Positions 1 to 7,587 of a DNA stretch of 64,000 nucleotides are shown one piece after another. Source of the DNA: Streptomyces bambusae (GTDB taxonomy: Bacteria > Actinomycetota > Actinomycetes > Streptomycetales > Streptomycetaceae); assembly GCF_020532645.1 (NCBI RefSeq), contig NZ_JAJAUZ010000003.1:124001-188000 (forward strand), given 5' to 3'. Position 1 is the stretch's first letter. Every line of letters starts with the position of its first letter. The translations under genes and the position numbers were made by a program. The notes under the pieces are model-generated. The model did not search any database and was not told the DNA's origin. It worked only from the letters and a program-made list of their open reading frames with translations.

Positions 1-825
1 CTGTCCACCGAGAAGCAGTCCACCATCGGCGAGCAGCGCGCCACGAACTACGCGTGCGCGCCGATGACCGAGGGTGAGTTCGTGGCCCTCGTCACCGCCG
101 GACAGCCCGCCGCCCCCGGCTACTTCGCCTACGACGCCGAACTCAACCGCAGGGACCGCCCCCTGTTCGACCCGGCCGCTGCACCGGGCCCGCTCGCCGC
201 CCGGGAGTTCGCCACCCGCCGTGCCGCCGGTGCCGTGGTCGTCGACGCGCGGGATCCGCAGGAGTTCGCCGCCGGGCACCTGCGCGGCTCGGTGAACGTC
301 CCGGCCGACGGCCGGTTCGCCGAGCAGGCCGGAACCGTCCTGCCCGCCGACGCGGAACTGCTGGTGATCGCGCCGCAGGACCGCGAGGAGGAGATCGTCA
401 CGCGCCTGGCCCGGATCGGCTTCGACCGCGTGGCCGGCCACCTCCGCTCGCCGGGCGACGACCTGACCGACCTGACCGCCATGACCGCCCTGGCCGACGA
501 GGTCACTCCGGCCGCCCGCCTCACCCCCGCCCAGGTCCGTGCCGCCCTGGCGGGCGACAACCCGCCGGTCGTCATCGATGTCCGCAACTGCGGTGAGCGG
601 AGCGAGCACGGCTCCATCGGAGGAGCGCTGCACATCGCCCTCGGCGAGCTGCCGCGACGCCTGGACGAGATCCCGCGCGACCGGCCCCTGGTCCTGCACT
701 GCGCGGGCGGCCACCGCTCCTCGATCGCCGCGAGCCTGCTGCGCCACCACGGCTTCACCGACGTCTCCGACATCCTCGGCGGGTACGCCGCCTGGGCCCT
801 GGCGAACGCTGCCGCCGCAGTCTGA
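1..825 (+). CDS. MBL-fold/rhodanese protein, C-terminal part (5' end outside window)
   Basis: The reading frame is open from base 1, so the N-terminal metallo-beta-lactamase domain lies outside the window. The visible 274 residues hold a linker ending in GYFAYDAELN and two tandem rhodanese domains. The first, about residues 60-145, has no cysteine in its active loop and is probably structural. The second, about 165-270, carries the active loop CAGGHRS roughly 40 residues from the C-terminus. Persulfide dioxygenase-rhodanese fusions of this kind oxidise or transfer sulfane sulfur. The following genes (membrane rhodanese, TauE exporter, CstR-like repressor) support a persulfide-detoxification role. 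The fusion assignment is firm; substrate is inferred. Confidence 0.85.
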   Translation: MSTEKQSTIGEQRATNYACAPMTEGEFVALVTAGQPAAPGYFAYDAELNRRDRPLFDPAAAPGPLAAREFATRRAAGAVVVDARDPQEFAAGHLRGSVNVPADGRFAEQAGTVLPADAELLVIAPQDREEEIVTRLARIGFDRVAGHLRSPGDDLTDLTAMTALADEVTPAARLTPAQVRAALAGDNPPVVIDVRNCGERSEHGSIGGALHIALGELPRRLDEIPRDRPLVLHCAGGHRSSIAASLLRHHGFTDVSDILGGYAAWALANAAAAV

Positions 826-953
826 GCTGCTGCCCCGGACGCGGGGGAGAGCCCCCGTGGTCCCGTTCCGCCACTGCCGGCGCCCCGCGCGGGTCCCGTA
901 CGCCCTGACCCTCCGCGCGCGGGAGCGCCGGCCGCCTTCCCCTGCCCCCGCAT

Positions 954-969
954 ATACCCCACCCCGTAT
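954..969. promoter_or_regulatory. Probable CstR/CsoR operator, upstream copy
   Basis: The sequence reads ATACCCC-N2-CCCGTAT, an imperfect version of the perfect palindrome in front of the repressor gene at 2504-2523. It lies about 40 bp upstream of the membrane rhodanese start. It is enclosed by a wider inverted repeat, CCCCGCA at 946-952 and TGCGGGG at 975-981. Binding by the product of 2554-2820 is inferred from shared half-sites. Confidence 0.6.
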
Positions 970-1006
970 TTTCGTGCGGGGTCACCCCACCACGACGGAG
1001 ATTCCC

Positions 1007-1591
1007 ATGACGACCGACGCCTCCCGTATCGCCGGCCTCACCCCCACCGCACTCCGGCAGCTGATCAAGGACGGTCGCGCCCCGCGTCTGCTGGACGTGC
1101 GCACCCCGGGCGAGTTCCGGACGGTCCACATCCCCGGTGCCTACAACGTCCCGCTGGACACCCTGCGCGAGCACCGCGGCGAACTCCTGGCCCACCTCGA
1201 CGAGGACGTCGTCCTCGTATGTCGCTCGGGCGCCCGCGCCTCCCAGGCCGAGCAGGCGCTCGCCGAGGCCGGTCTGCCGAACCTGCGTGTCCTGGACGGC
1301 GGCATGATGGCCTGGGAGGCTGTCGGTGCTCCCGTCAACCGGGGCGAGGCGCGCTGGGAGCTGGAGCGCCAGGTGCGCCTGATCGCCGGCTCGATCGTGC
1401 TCGTCACCGGCGTCGTGGGCGTGTTCGTGCCCGGAGTGCACCTGATCGGCGCCGCGATCGGCGCCGGGCTGACGTTCGCCGCGCTCAGCAACACCTGTGC
1501 CATGGGCATGATGCTGTCCAAGCTGCCCTACAACCGTGGCCCGCGCACCGACATCCGCACCGTCATCGCCTCCCTGCGGGACCCCTCGTGA
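1007..1591 (+). CDS. Membrane-anchored rhodanese (rhodanese-DUF2892)
   Basis: The 194-residue protein has an N-terminal rhodanese domain (about 10-115) with active-site Cys72 in the loop CRSGARAS. It is followed by a DUF2892-type membrane segment of two helices (about 122-170), as in E. coli YgaP. Such proteins transfer sulfane sulfur at the membrane. The ATG is chosen because it begins the rhodanese fold; the frame is open upstream but runs through the previous gene. The stop overlaps the GTG of the TauE gene (GTGA), so the two are translationally coupled. Confidence 0.9.
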   Translation: MTTDASRIAGLTPTALRQLIKDGRAPRLLDVRTPGEFRTVHIPGAYNVPLDTLREHRGELLAHLDEDVVLVCRSGARASQAEQALAEAGLPNLRVLDGGMMAWEAVGAPVNRGEARWELERQVRLIAGSIVLVTGVVGVFVPGVHLIGAAIGAGLTFAALSNTCAMGMMLSKLPYNRGPRTDIRTVIASLRDPS

Positions 1592-2502
1592 TCGCGCTCG
1601 TCCTCGCGGCATCCGTACTGATCGGCATCAGCCTGGGCGTCCTGGGCGGCGGCGGTTCCATCCTCACCGTGCCGATCCTCGTCTACCTGGCCGGGATGGA
1701 CACCAAGGAGGCCATCGCCACCTCCCTGTTCGTCGTCGGTGCCACCAGCCTGGTCGGGCTCGTCCCGCACGCCCGGGCCGGCCGGGTGCGCTGGCGCACG
1801 GGTCTGGTCTTCGGCGCGGTCAGCATGGTCGGCGCCTACGGCGGCGGACGCCTCGCCGAGTACGTCCCCGGAACCGTCCTGCTCGTCGTGTTCGCCCTGA
1901 TGATGCTCGCGACCGCCGTCGCCATGCTCCGCAAGTCCCGCAAGGCGAAGCGGGCCAAGCCCGCACATGCGGAACTGCCCGTCAAGCACGTGATCGTGGA
2001 GGGCCTCGTCGTCGGCGCGGTCACCGGTCTGGTCGGCTCCGGCGGCGGATTCCTCGTCGTTCCCGCCCTCGCCCTGCTCGGCGGACTGCCCATGAGTGTC
2101 GCGGTCGGCACCTCGCTCCTGGTCATCGCGATGAAGTCGTTCTCCGGGCTGGCCGGCCACCTCTCGGGCGTCACGATCGACTGGAACCTCGCCCTGATGG
2201 TCACCGCCGCGGCCGTCGTCGGCAGCCTGATCGGCAGCCGCTTCGCCGGACGCATACCCCAGGACGTCCTGCGCAAGGCGTTCGGATGGTTCGTCGTCGT
2301 CATGGGCGTCTTCGTCCTGGGGCAGCAGCTGCCCGCCGTGGTGTGGACGGGCCCCCTGCCGTGGGCCGCCACCGGCCTCGCCGCGACGGCCTGGGCGGCG
2401 TGGCGTGCCGTACGGATCCGGCGTACGGCACGGTCACGGCGGCGGCCGACTGTCGTGCCCATGCCTCCGGTAGGCTCGCCCGGGTCGAACCCGTCCCCGT
2501 AG
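1588..2502 (+). CDS. TauE/SafE family sulfite/sulfur-anion exporter
   Basis: This 304-residue membrane protein has two homologous halves, each opening with a glycine-rich motif: LGVLGGGGSILTVP near residue 17 and GLVGSGGGFLVVP near 150. Alternating hydrophobic segments fill the rest, and a basic cytosolic tail follows residue 270. TauE/SafE proteins export sulfite or organosulfonates. Placed between a rhodanese and a CstR-like repressor, it probably removes sulfite or thiosulfate made from persulfides. The GTG start overlaps the preceding stop codon. Substrate is not determinable from sequence. Confidence 0.88.
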   Translation: MIALVLAASVLIGISLGVLGGGGSILTVPILVYLAGMDTKEAIATSLFVVGATSLVGLVPHARAGRVRWRTGLVFGAVSMVGAYGGGRLAEYVPGTVLLVVFALMMLATAVAMLRKSRKAKRAKPAHAELPVKHVIVEGLVVGAVTGLVGSGGGFLVVPALALLGGLPMSVAVGTSLLVIAMKSFSGLAGHLSGVTIDWNLALMVTAAAVVGSLIGSRFAGRIPQDVLRKAFGWFVVVMGVFVLGQQLPAVVWTGPLPWAATGLAATAWAAWRAVRIRRTARSRRRPTVVPMPPVGSPGSNPSP

Positions 2503-2820
<318 letters not shown>

Positions 2821-2827
2821 CGCGCGC

Positions 2828-3481
2828 TCACGCCACAGCCGGCGCCTCCAGCCGGCAGCGGACGTCGACGACGCCCTCGACGGCCCGGGCCAGGCGCTCG
2901 GCCAGGGGAATCAGGCCACCGTCCTGCACCGTGCCGGTCAACGTGGCGACGCCGTGGGACACGGCCACCCGGACGGACGCGTGGGAGAGCGGGAACAGGT
3001 GCTCGACGACGTGGCGGCGGATGTCGGCGGCCAGTTCCTCGTCGCTGCGCAGGAAGACCTTGAGCAGGTCGCTGCGGCTGACGATGCCCCGGAGGGTGCC
3101 GTTCCCGTCGACCACGGGAAGGCGCTTGACGTGGCGTTCGGCCATGAGCCGGGCGGCCTGGGGGAGCGTGGCGTCGGGCCGGATGGTGAGGGCGGGGGCA
3201 CTCATGAGGTCCTCGGCGCGGGTGGAACCGGCCTTGGCGGTCTCGTCGAGGCGGCGCATCTGCTCGATGAGTCCCGGGCGGTGCTCGTGGAACTCCTCCT
3301 TGGGCAGGAGGTCGGCCTCGGAGACCACCCCCACCACCCGGCCTTCGCCTTCGACGACGGGGAGGGCGGTCACCTTCCACCGCCGCATCGCCGCGGCGAT
3401 GTCCTTGAAGCCGGTGGTCGGGGTGACGGCGATGACCTTGGCGCTCATCACGTCGGACACGGTGTACGGGGTGGAGGTCAT
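2828..3481 (-). CDS. CBS-pair protein with C-terminal BON domain (copy 1)
   Basis: The 217-residue protein has two CBS motifs, about residues 8-65 and 92-145 (DVMSAKVIAV and DLMSAPALTI), then a BON domain of about 70 residues containing VSHGVATLTGTV. CBS pairs bind adenine nucleotides and act as energy sensors; BON domains bind surfaces such as membranes. The ATG is 9 bp after the stop of the cNMP-domain gene, so the two form an operon. The same cNMP/CBS-BON pair recurs at 17014-18271. Partner unknown. Confidence 0.9.
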   Translation of the reverse strand: MTSTPYTVSDVMSAKVIAVTPTTGFKDIAAAMRRWKVTALPVVEGEGRVVGVVSEADLLPKEEFHEHRPGLIEQMRRLDETAKAGSTRAEDLMSAPALTIRPDATLPQAARLMAERHVKRLPVVDGNGTLRGIVSRSDLLKVFLRSDEELAADIRRHVVEHLFPLSHASVRVAVSHGVATLTGTVQDGGLIPLAERLARAVEGVVDVRCRLEAPAVA

Positions 3482-3490
3482 GTCGGGTCC

Positions 3491-3961
3491 TCAGCGTGCG
3501 TGGGCGAGCGGGACTCCGCTGCCGTGGGGTGCGAACAGGTCAAGGAGCCGGGTACGGGTCGAGTCCAGCCGGTCGGCGATGACGGCGGCCACGGCGAGGG
3601 ACACGGCCCGCCCCACGGCCGAGTCCTCGTGGCACAGCTCGCGCACGGCGGCGGCGTCGAACTCCAGCGCGCGCACCTCACGGGAGGCGGTCGCGCCCAG
3701 GTGCCAGCAGTACGGGCGGAACATCCATGACCAGCCGAGCAGCTCGCCGTAGCCGAGGGTGTCTATGACGGCGTCCTTGTGGCCGGCCACGTGGGTGTGC
3801 AGATCGACGGTGCCACACTGGATGACCCAGAACCTGTCCGCCCGGCGGCCCTCGTTGAAGATCCGGGCACCGGCCGGGAAGGTGACCGGGCGGGAGTGGG
3901 CCAGCAGGGCCACGCGGGCCTCCGGGGCCATCTCTTCGAGGATGCCGTGCATGGTGCTCAT
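3491..3961 (-). CDS. Stand-alone cyclic-nucleotide-binding-fold protein (copy 1)
   Basis: This 156-residue protein is a single Crp-type beta-roll domain without a DNA-binding domain. The phosphate-binding-cassette region reads GELLGWSWMF and lacks the usual arginine that contacts the cyclic phosphate, so classical cAMP binding is doubtful. The start at 3961 has GGAGG six bases upstream. It is probably a ligand- or redox-responsive partner of the CBS protein immediately downstream. Its paralogue at 17807-18271 shares DRFW, the GEL.G.SW.F.PY.W pattern and the RLLDL.APHGSG ending. Confidence 0.85.
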   Translation of the reverse strand: MSTMHGILEEMAPEARVALLAHSRPVTFPAGARIFNEGRRADRFWVIQCGTVDLHTHVAGHKDAVIDTLGYGELLGWSWMFRPYCWHLGATASREVRALEFDAAAVRELCHEDSAVGRAVSLAVAAVIADRLDSTRTRLLDLFAPHGSGVPLAHAR

Positions 3962-4016
3962 GGTGTGCCTCCAACCCTTCCCCCTCACCCTGCGCCCGGC
4001 GCCGCCGTGGCCGGGA

Positions 4017-4052
4017 GGGCCGCGCGGTGCATTCCGCGGGGCCTTCCGGCCC
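4017..4052. promoter_or_regulatory. Stress-box pair upstream of cNMP/CBS operon 1
   Basis: Two related palindromic sites occur: GGGCCG-CG-CGGTGC at 4017-4030 and GGGCCTTCCGGCCC at 4039-4052, centres 22 bp apart. They lie 56-91 bp upstream of the start at 3961 on the minus strand. They match the GGGCCG-N2-CGGCCC motif found before other island genes. Function as a response-regulator binding site is inferred. Confidence 0.5.
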
Positions 4053-4055
4053 ACC

Positions 4056-5480
4056 TCAGCGGACCAGGACGGCCTCCCCGGACCTGGGCACAACGGCCGT
4101 CCAGCCGAGCTCGTGCTCGATCCGGTCCCGCAGGGTCGCGGCGGCGGTCTCTTCACCGTGGACGAGGTAGGTCGTGTGCGGGGCCGGAGCGCCGCGCAGC
4201 CAGTCGAGGATCTGGTCGGCGTCGGCGTGCGCCGAGAAGTGCGGCACGTCCGCGATCTCGGCGCGCACGGGAACGTACTCGCCGAACATCTTCAGCACCC
4301 GCGCCCCGTCCACCAGGTCGCGGGCGCGAGTGCCCTCGGCGGCGAAACCGACGATCACGACGGCATTGCGGGGGTCCGGCAGGATCCGGTGCAGGTGGTG
4401 CAGGACGCGGCCGCCCGTGGCCATGCCGGCGGAGGAGACGATGACGGCCGGCCCGGTGGTGTTGTTGATGTCGATCGACTCCTGGACGGTACGGGCGGCC
4501 AGGAACGGCTCCGGGCTCATGGCACTCTCCCCGGCGGCGATGATCTCGGGCCGCAGCTCGGGCGACCGCGACCGTACGGCGGCGCGGTACACGTCGAGGG
4601 CTGCCAGGGCCATCGGGCTGTCCACGTAGACGGGCACGTGCCGGGGCAGCGTGCCGTCCCGGCGCAGCGCGGCCAGCTCGTGCAGGACCACCTCGGTCCG
4701 GTCGATCGCGAACGCGGGGATGACGACCGTGCCGCCCCGGGACAGAGCGCGCTTGATCACGGAGGCGAACTCGCGCTGCGCGGTCTCCTGGTCGTGGCGC
4801 CGGTTGCCGTACGTGGACTCCATGAGCAGGACGTCGGCGCCGGTGAACGGTTCGGGCGGCAGCAGCAGCGGGTGGCCCGGACGGCCGAGGTCGCCGCTGA
4901 CCGCGAGGGTGTGGCCGTCCTCCAGGGTCAGGTGCGCCCACGCGGAGCCCAGGATGTGGCCGCCGTGGTGCAGCCTGAGCTTCGTGCCCGCCGTGATCTC
5001 CACCTCGCTGCCCACAGTCACCGGGTCGAAGAACTTCACCGTCTGCTCGACATCGGCGTCGTCGTAGAGAGGCTTCGCGGGTCGGTGCTTGGACCAGCCG
5101 TGCCGGTTGGCGTGCTCGGCGGCCTCCATCTGGAGACGGGCGCTGTCGCGGAGCACGATCTCGGCGAGCCGGGCGGTGGCCGCGCTGGTCAGGATCGGGC
5201 CGCGGAACCCGTGCCGGACCAGGCGCGGCAGGTAGCCGCAGTGGTCCAGGTGGGCGTGGGTGACGACGACGGCCCGGATGTCGGCCGCGTCGCACGGCAG
5301 CTTGTCCCAGTTGCGGCGCCGCAGGTCCGCGACACCCTGGAAGAGGCCGCAGTCGACGAGGATCCGGCCGAGGTCGGTCTCGACCAGGAACTTGCTGCCG
5401 GTGACCGTCCGCACACCGCCCAGGAAGCTCAGCAGGGCGGGGCGAGCGGCGGGTGCGGGGGACGGAGCTGGCTGTGACAT
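4056..5480 (-). CDS. MBL-fold beta-CASP RNA-processing exonuclease-like protein
   Basis: The 474-residue protein begins with the [14 protein letters not shown] strand typical of beta-CASP nucleases. It has the zinc motif HAHLDHCG at 75-82, a second histidine in GGHILGSAW and an aspartate in SGDLG. The beta-CASP insertion follows, then [10 protein letters not shown] and the C-terminal PHFSAHAD motif. Bacterial members (CPSF/Ysh1-like) cleave or trim RNA. Related genes sit in mycobacterial and streptomycete dormancy clusters, as here. It is divergent from the alcohol dehydrogenase, with stress boxes between them. Confidence 0.88.
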   Translation of the reverse strand: MSQPAPSPAPAARPALLSFLGGVRTVTGSKFLVETDLGRILVDCGLFQGVADLRRRNWDKLPCDAADIRAVVVTHAHLDHCGYLPRLVRHGFRGPILTSAATARLAEIVLRDSARLQMEAAEHANRHGWSKHRPAKPLYDDADVEQTVKFFDPVTVGSEVEITAGTKLRLHHGGHILGSAWAHLTLEDGHTLAVSGDLGRPGHPLLLPPEPFTGADVLLMESTYGNRRHDQETAQREFASVIKRALSRGGTVVIPAFAIDRTEVVLHELAALRRDGTLPRHVPVYVDSPMALAALDVYRAAVRSRSPELRPEIIAAGESAMSPEPFLAARTVQESIDINNTTGPAVIVSSAGMATGGRVLHHLHRILPDPRNAVVIVGFAAEGTRARDLVDGARVLKMFGEYVPVRAEIADVPHFSAHADADQILDWLRGAPAPHTTYLVHGEETAAATLRDRIEHELGWTAVVPRSGEAVLVR

Positions 5481-5555
5481 GACAGCGCCCTTTCGTTCCG
5501 GCTCGGAATCGGATGCCGGATATCACCGTCACACCGGCAGCGGCCCGCCGGGAGG

Positions 5556-5590
5556 GGGCCGACCGGTCCTACTCCGGGGCCGTCCGGCCC
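5556..5590. promoter_or_regulatory. Stress-box pair between nuclease and alcohol dehydrogenase genes
   Basis: GGGCCG-AC-CGGTCC lies at 5556-5569 and the perfect GGGCCG-TC-CGGCCC at 5577-5590, centres exactly 21 bp apart. The pair is 76-110 bp upstream of the nuclease start (minus strand) and 138-172 bp upstream of the dehydrogenase. Two helical turns of spacing suggests cooperative binding of a dimeric regulator to one face of the DNA. Confidence 0.6.
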
Positions 5591-5727
5591 AAGCGGCGCC
5601 CGGGTCCCGGGGCACAGCCTGGCGGTGACCGCCCGAAGCCCGCGCGGAGAAGCGGTACCGAGAGCCCGTACGGAGGGCTCGCGCGCGGAGCCCGTTCGGG
5701 GAGCCCGCTCAGAGAGAAGGCCCCGCC

Positions 5728-6804
5728 ATGAAGGCACTCGTCTTCCACGGACCCGGACAGACCTCCTGGCAGGACGTTCCCGACCCCTCGGTCAAGGACG
5801 CCGCCGACGCGATCGTCCGGGTCGACGCCGTCACCATCTGCGGCACCGACCTGCACATCGTCAAGGGCGACGTGCCCGAGGTGGCCCCTGGCCGGATCCT
5901 GGGCCACGAAGCCGTCGGCACCGTGGTCGAGACCGGCGGCGACGTCCGCACCGTCCGCCCCGGCGACCGCGTCCTGATCTCCTGCATCTCCGCCTGCGGC
6001 CGCTGCCGGTTCTGCCGCGAGGCCCGCTACGGCCAGTGCCGCGGGGGCGGCGGCTGGGTCCTGGGACACACCATCGACGGCACGCAGGCCGAGTACGTGC
6101 GCGTCCCGTTCGCCGACCTCTCCGTCCACCCGCTGCCCGCCGCGCTGCCCGACCACGAGGCCGTCCTGCTCGCGGACATCTTCCCGACCTCCTACGAGGT
6201 GGGCGTCCTCAACGGCGGCGTCCGCCCCGGCGACACCGTGGTCGTGGTCGGCGCCGGCCCCATCGGCCTGGCCGCCATCGCCACCGCGCAGCTCTACAGC
6301 CCGTTCCGGATCATCGCCGTCGACCTCGCCGCCTCGCGTCTGGCGGCGGCCCGCGAGCTCGGTGCCGACGCCACGGCCGGGGCGCGGGAGGAACCCGAGC
6401 GGCTGGTGCAGGACCTCACCGACGGCCTCGGCGCCGACGTGGTCATCGAGGCGGTGGGCGTACCCGAGGCGTTCGAGATGTGCACCCGCATGGTCCGGCC
6501 GGGCGGGCGGGTCGCCAACATAGGCGTCCACGGCAAGCCCGCCGTCCTCCACCTGGAAGACCTGTGGATCAAGGACGTCACCCTCACCACCGGCCTCGTC
6601 GACACCCACTCCACCCCCCTGCTGCTGCGCATGATGGCGGCGGGACGGCTGCCCGGCGCCGACATGGTCACCCACCGCTTCGCGCTCGACCAGATGGCGG
6701 AGGCGTACGACGTCTTCACCCGCGCCGCCGACACCGGCGCCCTCAAGGTCGTCCTCGGCGGGGCGCAGCACGACGCTGTCGCCGTCCCCGCCGGAAGGGC
6801 GTGA
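5728..6804 (+). CDS. Zinc-dependent alcohol dehydrogenase (MDR family)
   Basis: The 358-residue protein has the GroES-like domain with catalytic-zinc ligands Cys38 (TICGTDLH) and His60-Glu61 (GHE). A structural-zinc loop, CISACGRCRFCREARYGQC, lies near residues 90-110, and a Rossmann domain with VVGAGPIG near 172-180. Such enzymes interconvert alcohols and aldehydes with NAD(P). In S. coelicolor a similar gene lies in the hypoxia (OsdR) island, suggesting reductant disposal. Its stop overlaps a possible GTG of the next gene. Substrate unknown. Confidence 0.9.
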   Translation: MKALVFHGPGQTSWQDVPDPSVKDAADAIVRVDAVTICGTDLHIVKGDVPEVAPGRILGHEAVGTVVETGGDVRTVRPGDRVLISCISACGRCRFCREARYGQCRGGGGWVLGHTIDGTQAEYVRVPFADLSVHPLPAALPDHEAVLLADIFPTSYEVGVLNGGVRPGDTVVVVGAGPIGLAAIATAQLYSPFRIIAVDLAASRLAAARELGADATAGAREEPERLVQDLTDGLGADVVIEAVGVPEAFEMCTRMVRPGGRVANIGVHGKPAVLHLEDLWIKDVTLTTGLVDTHSTPLLLRMMAAGRLPGADMVTHRFALDQMAEAYDVFTRAADTGALKVVLGGAQHDAVAVPAGRA

Positions 6805-6809
6805 CTGCC

Positions 6810-7493
6810 ATGACGGGCACCCCGCGCATCCCGTCGCGGCTCCCCTCCGGGGCGAGCGGACGCACCGACCTGGGCCGCCGTCTGGCCGCCCGCCGCGAGG
6901 CACTCGGCCTCACCCCGGAGGAACTGGGACGGCGGTGCGCCATGGACGCCCACTACGTGACCTACCTGGAAGAGCACGAAGCCGCGCCGTCCGCCGGCAC
7001 GCTCGTCCGGATCGCCGACGCCCTCGGCACCACCGTGGGGGCGCTCACCGGAGCGAGCGCGGACCGGGCACCCGGACGGGCGACCGCCCGCCGCGACCCG
7101 GAGCTCGTCGCACTGGACGAGCCCGAATGCCGGAGGCTGCTCGGCACGCACGGCGTGGGGCGGCTCGCCGTCTTCACCTCGGAGGGCCCGTCCGTGGTGC
7201 CCGTCAACTACCTCGTCGTGGGGGCCGCCATCGCCTTCCGCACCGCCGAGGAGACGGTGGCCGCCCGGGCACGGGGAACGGAGGCCGCCTTCGAGATCGA
7301 CCACATCGACGAAGTGACCGCCGAGGGCTGGAGCGTGCTCGCGGTGGGCGCCCTCGAAGCCGTCACGGACGGGGACGAACAACGGCACCTCGCCGCCACG
7401 GCCCGCTCGCGGCCGTGGCCCGGAGGCTCCCACGTCCACTGGATGAAGCTGACCCCGGTCCGGCTCACCGGCCGCCGGGTGGTGCACGACTGA
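6810..7493 (+). CDS. XRE-type HTH fused to pyridoxamine-phosphate-oxidase-like domain
   Basis: The 227-residue protein has an N-terminal helix-turn-helix (about 18-72, LGRRLAARREALGLTPEELG) and a C-terminal PPOX/flavin-binding split-barrel domain (about 95-220, LGTHGVGRLAVF to HWMKLTP). PPOX-like proteins of this group usually bind FMN, F420 or haem. An in-frame GTG at 6801 overlaps the preceding stop and could be the true start; the ATG at 6810 has GGAAGG about 12 bases upstream. It may sense redox state or act as a flavin enzyme with DNA binding. Confidence 0.82.
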   Translation: MTGTPRIPSRLPSGASGRTDLGRRLAARREALGLTPEELGRRCAMDAHYVTYLEEHEAAPSAGTLVRIADALGTTVGALTGASADRAPGRATARRDPELVALDEPECRRLLGTHGVGRLAVFTSEGPSVVPVNYLVVGAAIAFRTAEETVAARARGTEAAFEIDHIDEVTAEGWSVLAVGALEAVTDGDEQRHLAATARSRPWPGGSHVHWMKLTPVRLTGRRVVHD

Positions 7494-7587
7494 TGGCGGC
7501 GACGGGACCGGCCGCCTCCGCCGCACGCGCCGCCGTACCGGCGGAGGGAACCCGGGGACAGCCGGGACCGCCGGGAGGGTGCCGGCC